A stretch of DNA of 64,000 nt from Anoxynatronum buryatiense. Lineage in GTDB: Bacteria; Bacillota; Clostridia; Peptostreptococcales; Tindalliaceae. The stretch's first letter is position 1, and each line of letters begins with the position of its first letter. This document shows, one piece after another, positions 1 to 8,643 of the stretch. The position numbers and the translations under genes are program-made. The notes under the pieces are model-generated. The model had not been told where the DNA came from. It searched no databases and saw only the letters and a program-made list of their open reading frames with translations. The stretch spans positions 1 through 64,000 of the forward strand of contig NZ_FXUF01000004.1 of the NCBI RefSeq assembly GCF_900182905.1. The letters are read 5' to 3'.

Positions 1-10
1 CGGGGCCTCT

Positions 11-71
11 ATGCGAGCCGGGCGCCTTGTAAAGACAAAGCAAAGGACGCTTTGCCGGCACCCTCTCGCAT
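11..71. other. long imperfect inverted repeat
   Basis: The arms atgcgagccgggcgcc (11-26) and ggcaccctctcgcat (57-71) are near reverse complements, and a second small stem (gcaaag/ctttgc) sits between them. The transcript of either strand would fold. No reading frame or known RNA family was recognised here. It lies outside the repeat array of the adjacent transposon. The 404 bases before the first gene contain only this structure and the 24-bp repeat array. Confidence 0.5.
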
Positions 72-164
72 TTGGCTGATCAAAGGCCTTTGTTTTTCAA
101 TAATCTTGTGTTTGAAAATGCCAAAGAGCAAGATCTTGAACGACTTAACCAAATACCGATTTTA

Positions 165-300
165 GAAAAAAGTGCTTACCGTCATGGTGAAAAAACTGCT
201 TACCGACTCCAGGCAAAAACTGCTTACCGGCCGTCGGAAAAAACTCCTTACTGCGTGACGAAAGAACTGCTTACCATAACTGTGAAAAAAGTGCTTGACA
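165..300 (+). repeat. array of six 24-bp-spaced repeats (transposon end)
   Basis: Six copies of a 16-17 bp motif with consensus gaaaaaactgcttaccg begin at 165, 189, 213, 237, 260 and 284, so they recur every 23-24 bp, about two helical turns. The last copy ends in gcttgaca. The spacers are only 7-8 bp and differ in sequence. Regular arrays like this are typical of transposase-binding sites at the ends of Tn7/Mu/Tn5053-type elements. The array lies 105 bp beyond the stop codon of the AAA+ gene. Assignment as the transposase-binding end is inference. Confidence 0.7.
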
Positions 301-404
301 TTCACACCAGGCGCTCGGGTTGCTCCTCAGCAGAGCCCTATCCTCCCGGAAAGGAGAAAACCGGTCAAAGTCAAAAGAAGGTTTTTCGCTTTCAGGCATC
401 CGCG

Positions 405-1214
405 TTATGCCACCTCACCACTGATGACCAGGCTCACCATGTGTTCATCAATGATGGGTTTCTGGGTTTGAGCGCCATAGATAAGGGCGTTGGTGGCCGC
501 TTTGTTGATCAGCCGGGCAATACCACCAGAGTAAGCGTAAATGGCATCCAGTGCTTTTTCTGAAAAGATGTCCCTGTCAGTACCCGCTGCCAGAAGATGT
601 TGTCTCAGGTAAGCTTCCGTCTGGGATCTGTCCAGGGGTGACAGGCGGCAGACCATGTCAATACGCTGGCGGATGGCCGCAAAGCTTTGAAGTTTCAGCC
701 GGTCCCACAGTTCTGACTGACCGGCCAGGATCAGGGTCATGGGGCTCATGGAGTCCATCTGGAAGTTCAGGAGAAACCGAACTTCTTCCAGCATCTCCCT
801 GTCCAACAGATGCGCTTCATCCACCACAACCACCGGCCTGATGTGATGAATCCCCCGCATCAGTTCAATCTCCCGGTGTAGCTGTCGTTTGGCATCACCC
901 CGGTAAAACTTGGCTTCACAACCAATCTGTTCCAAAAGGCCCTTGTAGAAATGCCGGGGTGTCAGCTTGGAATCTGATAGATAAAAGACCTGGTATTTGC
1001 TGGGGGGCAGTTGCTCCTTAAACCAGCGCAGTGTGGTGGTTTTACCAGTCCCTGCTTCCCCGGTGAAGACGGCAAAAAGCTGGCGCTGGGCGGCGTAGTG
1101 CAGCCGGCCGGCAATTTCTTCCAGTACCGGTGGGGTGTACAAATCTGTGGCATCAATGGTCCGGGAAAAAGGTGTTTTAACACAGCCGTAAAAGGTTTCA
1201 TACATCAGGCTCAC
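405..1214 (-). CDS. AAA+ ATPase, ExeA/TniB-like transposition partner
   Basis: The 269-residue protein has a Walker A motif GEAGTGKT at residues 52-59 and a Walker B VVVVDEAHLL at about 128-137, followed by a helical lid ending near residue 265. This is the ExeA/GspA-type AAA+ fold that works as a target selector or activator for DDE transposases (IstB, MuB, TniB and TnsC are functional analogues). Its start overlaps the end of the transposase gene by 17 bp, implying translational coupling. It is expected to bind DNA and ATP and to direct transposase to the target. The family call is firm; the role in transposition rests on context. Confidence 0.85.
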   Translation of the reverse strand: MSLMYETFYGCVKTPFSRTIDATDLYTPPVLEEIAGRLHYAAQRQLFAVFTGEAGTGKTTTLRWFKEQLPPSKYQVFYLSDSKLTPRHFYKGLLEQIGCEAKFYRGDAKRQLHREIELMRGIHHIRPVVVVDEAHLLDREMLEEVRFLLNFQMDSMSPMTLILAGQSELWDRLKLQSFAAIRQRIDMVCRLSPLDRSQTEAYLRQHLLAAGTDRDIFSEKALDAIYAYSGGIARLINKAATNALIYGAQTQKPIIDEHMVSLVISGEVA

Positions 1215-2526
1215 CTGCTTTCCGGTAACTGATCACCATGGGACCCTGACGCTGCTGGTGTTTTTTCTGGGCCGCCTTTAACAGACGGGACTCTGTGGCG
1301 GGCACTTTGGTTAAGTGTTCCGGCAGAGTCGGTCTTGTGCCGGCCCAGGGACCGATGGTTCTCTCCTTTGCCTGTACTGGTTGAAGGTTACCTGCCTGTA
1401 CCTGAATAACTGAAGTATCTGCCGGGTCGTAGATCACGGTGACCTTCATGCCCAGGTAAGACAGCCCCACTTCGTAGAACTTGCCTTGAAAACTGATGCA
1501 GCCGGTTTTGTCCACCTTCCGTTCTTCCCGGTGGAGAAAAGCATCATGGATTTCCTTGGGGTCCAGGTACCGTATGGGCCGGGTGTCTGACTGAAAGGCA
1601 ACGTACGGGCTCTTGTTGTCTTTCAAGGCACTGTGAGGTTTATGCTGGTAGCATTCTGTCAGCCAGACCTGGTACAGGTGGTTCAGGTCTTCCAGGCTGT
1701 CCAGGTTTTCCAGTCTGGATTCTGTGAGAAACCGGTCCACCTGGTGGTGAAACACTTCTGATTTGCCTTTTGACTCAGGGCTGTATGGTTTTGTGTACAT
1801 CAGTTTGATGCCAAGGAGCCCGGTGGTGGTTTGCATCCATTTGTTCCGGTATTCAGACCCGTTGTCGAAGTAGACTGCGTCCGGAATACCGTGTTTTAGA
1901 AGGGATTGGCGGAAACTGTCAATGACGATGGGGCTGCCCAGGGTGGGATAAAACTCACTGTGCAGGATCAGCCGGGTAGCGTCATCAATCCAGGTGACCA
2001 GGAACACTTGCTGGGGTTTAGCTCCCAGGCCCATGGGCAGGAACGGTCCATACTTGATGTCTGACTGCCACAGGCAGTTTCGGTGTGGTTTCACAAAACG
2101 CCGGGCAGTGCTACCGGTTTGATGGTACTGTTTCATCTGCCGGCTGCTGTAGCCTCGCTGGGCCAGTTTGTCCTGAAGGGTGCTGCGTTTGATCTGGCCG
2201 GGCTGGATTTTTCCTTCCCATTCCAGGATTTGGATCAGCTGTGACACACTTCTGGTGGGCACTTGGCGTCTTAAGAGGATGGCTTCCTGGAGGATTTCTT
2301 CCGGGACAGCGTCACTGGTAATCATCCTTTTCTTTACAGACAACAGACCGTCGTAGCCTGCCTGCTGGTACCGGGCAAGGTATCGGCGCAGGGTGCGTTC
2401 TGACAGGCCGGTTTCCTGGCTGATCTGATCTTTCAGTTTCTGGTAACTGGCTTTGTCCAGGCCAGGGGCCAAGAGGGGTGCGATGAGTTTCATCCGTTCC
2501 TGGGCTTGTTGTTTTTCCTTGGTCAT
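1198..2526 (-). CDS. DDE transposase/integrase (rve fold)
   Basis: The 442-residue protein begins with helix-turn-helix DNA-binding segments (residues about 15-130). A retroviral-integrase core follows, with D156 in LWQSDIKYG, D221 in YFDNGSEY and E257 in SPESKGKSE, an exact DD(35)E spacing. A C-terminal beta-barrel like that of Mu and IS481-type transposases spans about residues 325-400. An AAAGGAAG ribosome site lies before the ATG. The gene sits between the zinc-protein gene (46-bp gap) and the overlapping AAA+ gene. All catalytic residues are present, so it looks functional. Confidence 0.92.
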   Translation of the reverse strand: MTKEKQQAQERMKLIAPLLAPGLDKASYQKLKDQISQETGLSERTLRRYLARYQQAGYDGLLSVKKRMITSDAVPEEILQEAILLRRQVPTRSVSQLIQILEWEGKIQPGQIKRSTLQDKLAQRGYSSRQMKQYHQTGSTARRFVKPHRNCLWQSDIKYGPFLPMGLGAKPQQVFLVTWIDDATRLILHSEFYPTLGSPIVIDSFRQSLLKHGIPDAVYFDNGSEYRNKWMQTTTGLLGIKLMYTKPYSPESKGKSEVFHHQVDRFLTESRLENLDSLEDLNHLYQVWLTECYQHKPHSALKDNKSPYVAFQSDTRPIRYLDPKEIHDAFLHREERKVDKTGCISFQGKFYEVGLSYLGMKVTVIYDPADTSVIQVQAGNLQPVQAKERTIGPWAGTRPTLPEHLTKVPATESRLLKAAQKKHQQRQGPMVISYRKAGEPDV

Positions 2527-2572
2527 GACTATCTTCCTTTCTACAGGGGATTGTCATCACCATACACTGGCT

Positions 2573-3094
2573 TTACCCGGCAGAAAAGGCCGAACGGGTC
2601 TGTACCCAAAGATTCAGTTTTACTGTCTGGTGGACAACGCGGCTTAGCCATCCGGTTGTCTCGCCTACGGACTGCCGGAGCCGTTGGAGTGGGGTTCCGG
2701 GAAAGGGAGTTTTTTCCATTGCGTTGTCTTCTGTCATGGCGTTCAGCACACCCAGCAGATGGCAGGTGATGCCGTTAAACCAGGCTTTCCAGCGTCTGAT
2801 GGTGGATTCTTCCACAGCGACTTCGGTGTCATCCAGAACAGCTTCGATGCTTTCTGCTGGATGTCGTTTGTAGGGAATCACCGTGCCGGGCAGCTCGTGA
2901 TGGATTCTACCACAGCTTGAACATTTGAGGCGTCTGATTCGAAAGGTTTTGCTCCGACTTGTGTCGAAGGCTTCAATGACTTTGCGGTTACGGCTTCCGA
3001 TGACGCTGCAGTGTTCACACTGACAGCTGGGACAACAAAATGTCTCCAAACTCCTAACAAAAAACACCTGTTTCAGGGTTTTCAAACAACTCAT
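2573..3094 (-). CDS. DUF6431-like zinc-binding transposon protein
   Basis: The 173-residue protein has two CPSC/CSSC-type cysteine pairs (C21-C24 and C58-C61) suggesting a zinc ribbon, then a basic segment and a helix-turn-helix-like stretch (VEESTIRRWKAWF, residues about 93-105). It matches my recollection of DUF6431 proteins, which accompany DDE/ExeA-type elements in Clostridia. By position it could play a DNA-binding, target-choice role comparable to TniQ, but that is speculation. No good ribosome site precedes the ATG; the leader instead holds a large inverted repeat (3100-3210). Confidence 0.7.
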   Translation of the reverse strand: MSCLKTLKQVFFVRSLETFCCPSCQCEHCSVIGSRNRKVIEAFDTSRSKTFRIRRLKCSSCGRIHHELPGTVIPYKRHPAESIEAVLDDTEVAVEESTIRRWKAWFNGITCHLLGVLNAMTEDNAMEKTPFPGTPLQRLRQSVGETTGWLSRVVHQTVKLNLWVQTRSAFSAG

Positions 3095-3099
3095 ATTTT

Positions 3100-3210
3100 G
3101 ATAGAATGACCATAAGAGTTGTGTGAGGCGCCCCTGAGACTTGCTGTCGGAAGCAGTCTATCAAACAGGGGCGTCTTTCCTTTCTCAAGATTTGTTATGG
3201 TCATTATATC
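3100..3210. repeat. nested inverted repeat before the zinc-protein gene
   Basis: The outer arms gatagaatgaccataa (3100-3115) and ttatggtcattatatc (3195-3210) match in 15 of 16 positions as an inverted repeat. Nested inside are cgcccctg (3129-3136) and caggggcg (3166-3173). The right arm contains a TATAAT-like box on the minus strand. It may be a promoter/operator for the transposon genes or part of the transposon end. Function not known. Confidence 0.6.
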
Positions 3211-3236
3211 CGGCAATTTTCGGACAGGCAATAGCA

Positions 3237-4940
3237 TCAGCAATTGGTCAGTTTGTTTCGGCTTAAACAATACAGGGTGTCTACGCCTTTGGCGGCATCC
3301 TCGTTATATTTTTTCATTGTTTCAGCCAGCTGACGGGGATTCATATTCAGCTGTTCAGCAAGAGCTTCAAGGGTATCGGCTTTCACCACTTGGCCGGCGG
3401 CCACCATTTGATCAACCATTTCGGTAAGCTTGTTCCAGCCAAAGTCCATGGGGGTGATTTCGGGCATGGGCCCCATGGCAATTTTATCCAGCATGCCGGC
3501 GGCTCGGGCTCCTTGTGTTTCAAGCAGGTTTAAGAGCGCTTCATTATACAGAAAATAGGCATAGTTTCCCTGTGACATAACGGCGTTGCCTGACAGGGCG
3601 CGGTCATAAACGATGTCTTCGTTGGCGAATCGAACACCGCTGGCATTGATCCAGGGGATGATGGGCATGTAGGCAACAGAATTGGTTGCTTGATAGCGTT
3701 CCATGAACTCGTAGTCACCTTCAACGGCATCACCACCGGCGACGGCGAAGGTGTGGGTTACCATGGCCGATAATCCTCGTGTTGCAGCGCCGGCTTCCAC
3801 AGCCATTTGAATACCGTCACCCACATTGGAGTTATACCCGGAGGCATTGACCTGAACGCCTTTTAAGGCTTCAGTTACCATGTCTGTATTTCCTACGAAA
3901 CCACCAGTGGCGATGACGACTGATTTGGCAGATATGTGCAGGGTGGAACCGTCTTTTGCACTGGCAATCACGCCGGTGACCTGGCGGCTGTCTGTCATCA
4001 ACTGAATGGCAGGGGTTTCATAATAGATGGTGGCGCCATGATCTGCCGCTATCTTGTCCAGCATGGCTGTCAGTTGAGCAGATGTTTTGGTATGGTCATT
4101 GTATTTATGATACCCATTGGTTCCTTCTGCATGGGATTGCTGAACAGCTGCCTTGGTTTTTTGAAATTCGATTCCCCGGGCTTCCATCCAGTCGGCAGTT
4201 GTATGGGAAAGTTCGAGAAATTGCTTGACCAATGTGGCATCAGCCAACCAATCCATTTCATCCATCCATTTTTCGAAGATATAATCGGTATCCACAGGTT
4301 CGTGGCCCAACGCTCTTGCCTGAGCGCTGTCTGCGGCAAAAAAGCCGCCGCCCATGGCCGTTGTGCCACCGGCAACAGCGGCTTTTTCAAGAACGATAAC
4401 CTTCGCGCCATTTTCGGCGGCGGTGACTGCTGCTGATGTGCCGGCACCACCGGTGCCAATCACCACCACATCGGCTTCAAGTTCAACGATTTGGCCTTCA
4501 TTTTCCCTGGCGACAGCGGTCTTTAAGGCTTCGAGGTCGCCGCCTGCTTCAACCAGTGCTTGTTCCACCGCCGTTAGAAAACCTGTTGATGTCAGGGTGG
4601 CACCGGTGACGGCATCAATACCAATGGACTGGTGATGGATAATATCATTTGTCAAGCTGTCCATGGCCACATCACCCAGACCTGCGGTTTCAGAGGATGT
4701 CAGCACAGCGATCGTTTCGATGGAGGAATCACTGACGGTGACTTCCACCTTGATGGGCCCGTTCATGCCTGGTGCTTCAGCGGTATAGGTGCCAGCATTA
4801 AAAGTAATCTCGCCAGCAGGATCAATGGCATCAGTGCCGGTAGTGGCTTGATCTTGTGGAGATTCGCTTGTACCGGCACAGCCTGCCAGTGAAAAAACGA
4901 ACAGCAGCACCAGTAAAGCAGTTAAGAACTTTTTCTTCAT
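3237..4940 (-). pseudogene. surface FMN/FAD reductase, 3' end lost to the transposon
   Basis: The 567-codon frame starts with a lipoprotein signal (lipobox LAGC, Cys21), then an FMN-binding domain with the flavin-attachment motif DAVTGAT (109-115), then a FAD-binding fumarate-reductase-type domain with GTGGAG (162-167). Relative to the two intact paralogues in this window it lacks the last part, including the GGL and GLYAAGE-like FAD-closing segments. Similarity stops after GVDTLY, and the last dozen residues come from transposon DNA. The FAD domain is therefore incomplete and the product is probably inactive. A strong AGGAGGTG site precedes the ATG, and a MerR-type promoter lies at 4970-5000. 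Confidence 0.85.
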
Positions 4941-4969
4941 TTTTCAACACCTCCTGATTTGATAATTAA

Positions 4970-5000
4970 AGCATAGCTTTTGTAGTTGCTACAAAGTCAA
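4970..5000 (-). promoter_or_regulatory. MerR-type promoter of the truncated reductase
   Basis: On the minus strand TTGACT (5000-4995) and TATGCT (4975-4970) are separated by 19 bp. The spacer contains the perfect dyad ttgtag-N3-ctacaa (4980-4994). Overlong 19-bp spacers with a central dyad are the signature of promoters activated by MerR proteins through DNA underwinding. A further gataattatttatc palindrome lies upstream. Confidence 0.75.
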
Positions 5001-5265
5001 GGAGATGTTGATAAATAATTATCAAAAATGCCAGGGCACTCAGATTTATAAGGTTTAGCAGAGGCGGTGCTTTCTTTATGGTCTAATCACAAGGGCAATA
5101 GATGTGTGTCCCTGATTTACAAAAGTGAAGCCATGGGATATGATTTGGAAAGAGATGCACGGCAACAAGCAGCAAGCAGCATGGTGAGCAAGAGTCAGAA
5201 TGTATGGGATGGACCTGAAAGTGCACTCTGGGAAAAGCAGCCGGAGCAGCCGGAGGAGGAACGGA

Positions 5266-6090
5266 ATGTATCGAATCAGTCATTTTGCGAAAATGGTGGG
5301 GTTGCCCCAATCCAAAATCCGGTTCTACGAAAAAAACGGGCTGTTGGATGTGCATCGGGACGAAAATGGCTATCGCTATTTCACACCGGGAGATGCTTTT
5401 CGAATCAACGCTTTTCGCGTATTAACCCAGTACGGGTTCACTGTGGAGCAGGCCGTCGGGTTGATTGATCAGCGACAATCCAGTGAATCCTTTATTCAGT
5501 CGCTGGAAAAGCAACGCAATCATCTGCATCACCAGATTCAGCTGATGAATAAACGGTATGAAACGACAGACCGGGTGATTAAGCTGCTGCAGGCGGGAAT
5601 GGAGAACCCCATGGTGCTGGAAGAGGTGGAAGACCATCTTTATGTGCTGGCATCTGTGGGGCTGGACTTTTCCATTTCTGATGAAACAGAAAAGGCGCTG
5701 CAGCAGCTGGCGGAGCTGCTGCCCATCACAGCTTATGCCCGCATTATTCATCGGGATGATTTATTAAGCAGCCACCCGGCAATCAACCCCAGCTATTCCC
5801 TGGCGCTGCCGGTTTCCAAGGCAGGCATGCTGGGAGAACATACCCGGGCCCACGTGCGCCGACTGACCATGGGCACCTGTGTGCGGTACTACCGGGAAAA
5901 AACCCGGCAGGAAAGCGCTCAAAAAGAATCATTTCGTGATTTGTTCAACTTCTTGGAAAAACATCAGCTTAAAGTGGTCAGCGATGTACTGCTGTTGCCT
6001 TCATTTCTCAACCTGGACGGCAAGGGCCGGGACATTGAAATTGTGTATGTGCCGGTGGCGCCGGTGCAGCTGGTTGCTTCAAAAAGATAA
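5266..6090 (+). CDS. MerR-family activator with effector-binding domain
   Basis: The 274-residue protein opens with a MerR winged helix (MYRISHFAKMVGLPQSKIRF) followed by the recognition YEKNGLL and GYRYF motifs. A long dimerisation helix occupies about residues 75-120. The C-terminal about 150 residues end in IEIVYVPVAPVQ, resembling the closing strand of BmrR/GyrI-like small-molecule sensors. The start is set by GGAGGAGGA 5 bp upstream of this ATG; an upstream in-frame ATG has no such site. It lies between two reductase genes whose promoters both have MerR geometry, so it probably activates one or both. The ligand is unknown; the reductase substrate is an attractive guess. Confidence 0.88.
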   Translation: MYRISHFAKMVGLPQSKIRFYEKNGLLDVHRDENGYRYFTPGDAFRINAFRVLTQYGFTVEQAVGLIDQRQSSESFIQSLEKQRNHLHHQIQLMNKRYETTDRVIKLLQAGMENPMVLEEVEDHLYVLASVGLDFSISDETEKALQQLAELLPITAYARIIHRDDLLSSHPAINPSYSLALPVSKAGMLGEHTRAHVRRLTMGTCVRYYREKTRQESAQKESFRDLFNFLEKHQLKVVSDVLLLPSFLNLDGKGRDIEIVYVPVAPVQLVASKR

Positions 6091-6117
6091 TAATTTAACA
6101 AATGCAAACGAATATCC

Positions 6118-6148
6118 TTGACCTTGAACCATGTTCATAGTTTAAGAT
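6118..6148 (+). promoter_or_regulatory. MerR-type promoter of the intact reductase
   Basis: TTGACC (6118-6123) and TAAGAT (6143-6148) are separated by 19 bp. The dyad tgaac-N3-gttca (6125-6137) lies in the spacer. It has the same geometry as the promoters at 4970-5000 and 53946-53976 but a different dyad sequence. Confidence 0.72.
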
Positions 6149-6232
6149 GAGGCTAAATGGGAGCTAAACGTCGACGGGCCCCGCTTGAAAAGCCAAAAGT
6201 TTAACAAACATCTTGAACGGAGGAACGAGGAT

Positions 6233-8212
6233 ATGTGGATGAAGAATAGATCTACGCTGGCGCTCTTACTTGTTATCATGATGGTGGTACTCATGCTGGC
6301 TGGCTGCGGTGCGCCGGCGACAGCACCGGCACCAGCGGAACCGGCACCTGAAGCACCAGCTTCACCAGCGGAAACACCGGCAGCAACAGATACACCTGCT
6401 TTATCCTTTACACCAGGCACTTATCAGGCTGAAGTGTATGGATACCTCTCTTATCTGACAGTTGAGACAGAGTTTTCAGACTCAGCCATCACAGCCATTC
6501 GCGTACTGAACCATGATGAAACACCTGAACTACTGGCGTTGGTGGAAGAACGCATGATTCCCGAAATCATCAATCACCAGTCGCTGGCGGTGGATGCAGT
6601 GTCTGGTGCCACCAAGTCCAGCCTGGCGGTGGTCAGTGCGGTGGGACAGTGTGTTCAGCAGGCAGGGGGCAGCACCTCAGACCTGGCAGCCCGCAAAATT
6701 CCGGTCGTTCCTGGGGCAGACGAAGTCTATGAAACCGATGTCGTGGTGGTGGGCGTGGGGGCCTCCGGCTTTATGGCGGCTCATAACGCAGCTGCCAGCG
6801 GTGCCAAAGTAATGGCGGTGGAGAAGGGGGCCAGCGTGGCAGTGAGCAACGGCGTGCGGGTTTCTGGTCCCTTTGCGGTGGATACCCCGGTGCTTCAGGC
6901 GCAGGACTCCAAGCTGACAGTGGACAAAGCCTTCTACCACATGATGGAATACAGCAAATGGGGCGTGAACGCAGACCTGATTCGACGCAGCCTGGAAGTC
7001 TCCAGTGAAGCGGTGACCCAGTTAATGGACATGGGCTATGAGTTCAGGGAAGCAGATTTCAGATTTGAAACTCCCTTTAAAAAAGAGTACGGCGGCTTCC
7101 ACCTGATTCTCACACCCTTTGCAGAACGGGTCATGATCTGGGAGCAGCAGCTGGCAGAAGATCAGGTGGAAGTGCTCTATGACACCACCGGCGAAAAGCT
7201 GCTCATGGATGGCGACCAGGTGGTGGGCCTGGAAGCCACACGAAAAGACGGCACTAAAGTAACCATTCATGCCGATGCAGTGATTCTGGCCACCGGCGGC
7301 TTCATTGGCAGCAAAGATATGATAAACCAGTATCTGTCGGGAGCGCAGATCAACCCGGCAGGGGGAAGTCTCAGCACAGGCGACGGCATCAACATGGCCC
7401 TTGAAGCAGGTGCGGTGCTGGAAAAAGAGTTTGGCCTGTGCCTCAATGAATACGGCGGCACCAATTCCCGGGCCACACGCAGTGCCAAGCAGGATAAATA
7501 TGACCAGAACAGTGCCTTCAGACTGGGCGTGTATGGCGGTTTGTTTGTGGATGCCCAGGGCGACCGTTTCATGAATGAAGGGATGATGGTGGATTACCCC
7601 ATGTCCTTCGGCAGCGAGCCCATCACTCGCATGAGCCCCTACTATGCTGTGGTGGATCAGGCCTACATGGATGCCATGTCAACCATTGGCCTTTATGAGC
7701 ACACCCGACAGAAGGGTGCGCCGGACAACTGGGTGATTGGTGAATACTACAAAGGCAAAATCATCGACAATGTGTTTGAAGACATGGAAGAGGGCATTCG
7801 GGAGGGTTGGGCCTATAAAGCCGACACCATTGAAGAGCTGGCGGCCCAGTTTGGCCTGGATCACCTGGTTGAAACCGTTGAAGCCTACAATGCTTTCTGC
7901 GAAACAGGAGCAGATGCACAGTTTGGCAAGGAAGCCATGTACCTGACCCCTATCAAGGAAGGGCCTTTCTACATTACCCAAAACCAGCCCAGCGGCTGGA
8001 GCACCATTGGCGGTGTGCGGGTGGATGCCAGCCTGCGGGCTTTAAACACCGACAACAAGGCGATTCCCGGCCTGTATGTGATCGGGGCCGATGCCGGAAG
8101 CCTCTTCGTGTCCCCCTACTATGATATTCCCGGCTCTTACTACGGGCTGGCCATTGATTCTGGTGTGATTGCCGGAAAAGAAGCGGCAGCTTATTCAAAA
8201 GGAAAGCAATAA
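6233..8212 (+). CDS. surface-anchored FMN/FAD reductase (fumarate-reductase family)
   Basis: The 659-residue lipoprotein has a hydrophobic signal ending in LAGC (Cys25), a Pro/Ala/Glu-rich tether (about 27-55), an FMN-binding domain with attachment motif DAVSGAT (121-127), and a FAD-binding reductase domain beginning near GVGASG (174-179) and closing with GLYVIGADAG. Members of this group are extracellular respiratory reductases for fumarate, urocanate, cinnamates or other unsaturated acids; FMN is attached by ApbE at the DxxSGAT motif. Its substrate cannot be told from sequence. The ATG at 6233 follows GGAGGAACGAGG; an in-frame TTG 48 bp upstream lacks a site. Expressed alone from a MerR-type promoter. 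Confidence 0.88.
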   Translation: MWMKNRSTLALLLVIMMVVLMLAGCGAPATAPAPAEPAPEAPASPAETPAATDTPALSFTPGTYQAEVYGYLSYLTVETEFSDSAITAIRVLNHDETPELLALVEERMIPEIINHQSLAVDAVSGATKSSLAVVSAVGQCVQQAGGSTSDLAARKIPVVPGADEVYETDVVVVGVGASGFMAAHNAAASGAKVMAVEKGASVAVSNGVRVSGPFAVDTPVLQAQDSKLTVDKAFYHMMEYSKWGVNADLIRRSLEVSSEAVTQLMDMGYEFREADFRFETPFKKEYGGFHLILTPFAERVMIWEQQLAEDQVEVLYDTTGEKLLMDGDQVVGLEATRKDGTKVTIHADAVILATGGFIGSKDMINQYLSGAQINPAGGSLSTGDGINMALEAGAVLEKEFGLCLNEYGGTNSRATRSAKQDKYDQNSAFRLGVYGGLFVDAQGDRFMNEGMMVDYPMSFGSEPITRMSPYYAVVDQAYMDAMSTIGLYEHTRQKGAPDNWVIGEYYKGKIIDNVFEDMEEGIREGWAYKADTIEELAAQFGLDHLVETVEAYNAFCETGADAQFGKEAMYLTPIKEGPFYITQNQPSGWSTIGGVRVDASLRALNTDNKAIPGLYVIGADAGSLFVSPYYDIPGSYYGLAIDSGVIAGKEAAAYSKGKQ

Positions 8213-8253
8213 AAACTGGCAACTGCAATAGAAGCTGGTAACTGCACAAGAAA

Positions 8254-8277
8254 GAGGGACGGCTCAGGCCGTCCCTC
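8254..8277. repeat. dispersed GAGGGACGGC hairpin, copy A
   Basis: Arms gagggacggc and gccgtccctc flank the loop tcag. It lies 42 bp after the reductase stop codon and could act as a terminator. The flank before it resembles the flank of copy D (aaaaactggcaa then caat). Confidence 0.75.
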
Positions 8278-8487
8278 TCAGACTATAGACAAAATAAGAT
8301 GAAGACAAGGGATTTGGTAAAGGACAGCCTTGGAAATCTTGTCAGTGTTTTTTCGAAAAGATGAGAAAACCGCCAGCGCCTGCTGTTTGAGCGCAGCGAG
8401 TTCAGGCGCTGTTTTCGAGACTTTCGACTAAAAACACACAAGATTGGAGTCAGCTGGCCGGGCCAAAGCCCTTTGTCTTCAACCTCA

Positions 8488-8511
8488 GAGGGACGGCTCA
8501 TGCCGTCCCTC
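8488..8511. repeat. dispersed GAGGGACGGC hairpin, copy B
   Basis: Same arms as copy A with loop tcat, followed by TTT. It is preceded by different sequence (aaccttca-like, cttcaacctca). It lies 133 bp before the PocR/AraC-type gene. Confidence 0.75.
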
Positions 8512-8643
8512 TTTCTGCGCAAATCAGGGGCCCGCTTTTCTGCTGACATATGTGTAGAGGATGGACATTCACAAATGAATAGAGTAGGATGGTAGTAAAA
8601 TACCCTGGGAAAAGGCACCAGCAGCACAAGTGGAGGTGGAGAA

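Larger units (their letters stand above)
165..3268 (-). mobile_element. three-gene DDE/AAA+/DUF6431 transposon
   Basis: Three co-directional genes read right to left: a DUF6431-like zinc protein, a DD(35)E transposase and an ExeA/TniB-like AAA+ ATPase. They are bounded on the left by a 24-bp repeat array and on the right by the point (about 3268) where a flavoprotein reading frame loses homology to its family. The missing 3' part of that gene is not seen in the 164 bases left of the array, so either the left end lies outside the window or flanking DNA was lost or rearranged. No target duplication could be identified, so the limits are approximate. The layout resembles the transposase plus AAA+ partner logic of the IS21, Mu and Tn7 groups. 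Confidence 0.7.
8213..8643. other. gene-free region with hairpins
   Basis: No gene is evident in these 431 bases. They hold two copies of a dispersed GAGGGACGGC hairpin (8254-8277 and 8488-8511). Between the copies lies another perfect stem, cagcgcctg (8374-8382) with caggcgctg (8403-8411), whose loop contains gagcgcagcgag. The segment just after the reductase gene has an 18-19 bp near-repeat (aactggcaactgcaat, then agctggtaactgca). Confidence 0.6.

Noticed and set aside
1-164. Missing C-terminal part of the truncated reductase
   Set aside because: Translation of all three minus-strand frames here shows no GGL or GLYAAGE-like family motifs.
165-300. Possible CRISPR array
   Set aside because: Spacers are only 7-8 bp and no cas genes are present; the array fits transposase-binding sites.
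5200-5265. N-terminal extension of the first MerR protein
   Set aside because: The ATG at 5266 has a perfect ribosome site and matches the MerR N-terminus.
8281-8487. Possible riboswitch before the PocR/AraC gene
   Set aside because: Only one convincing stem is visible and no known riboswitch core was recognised.
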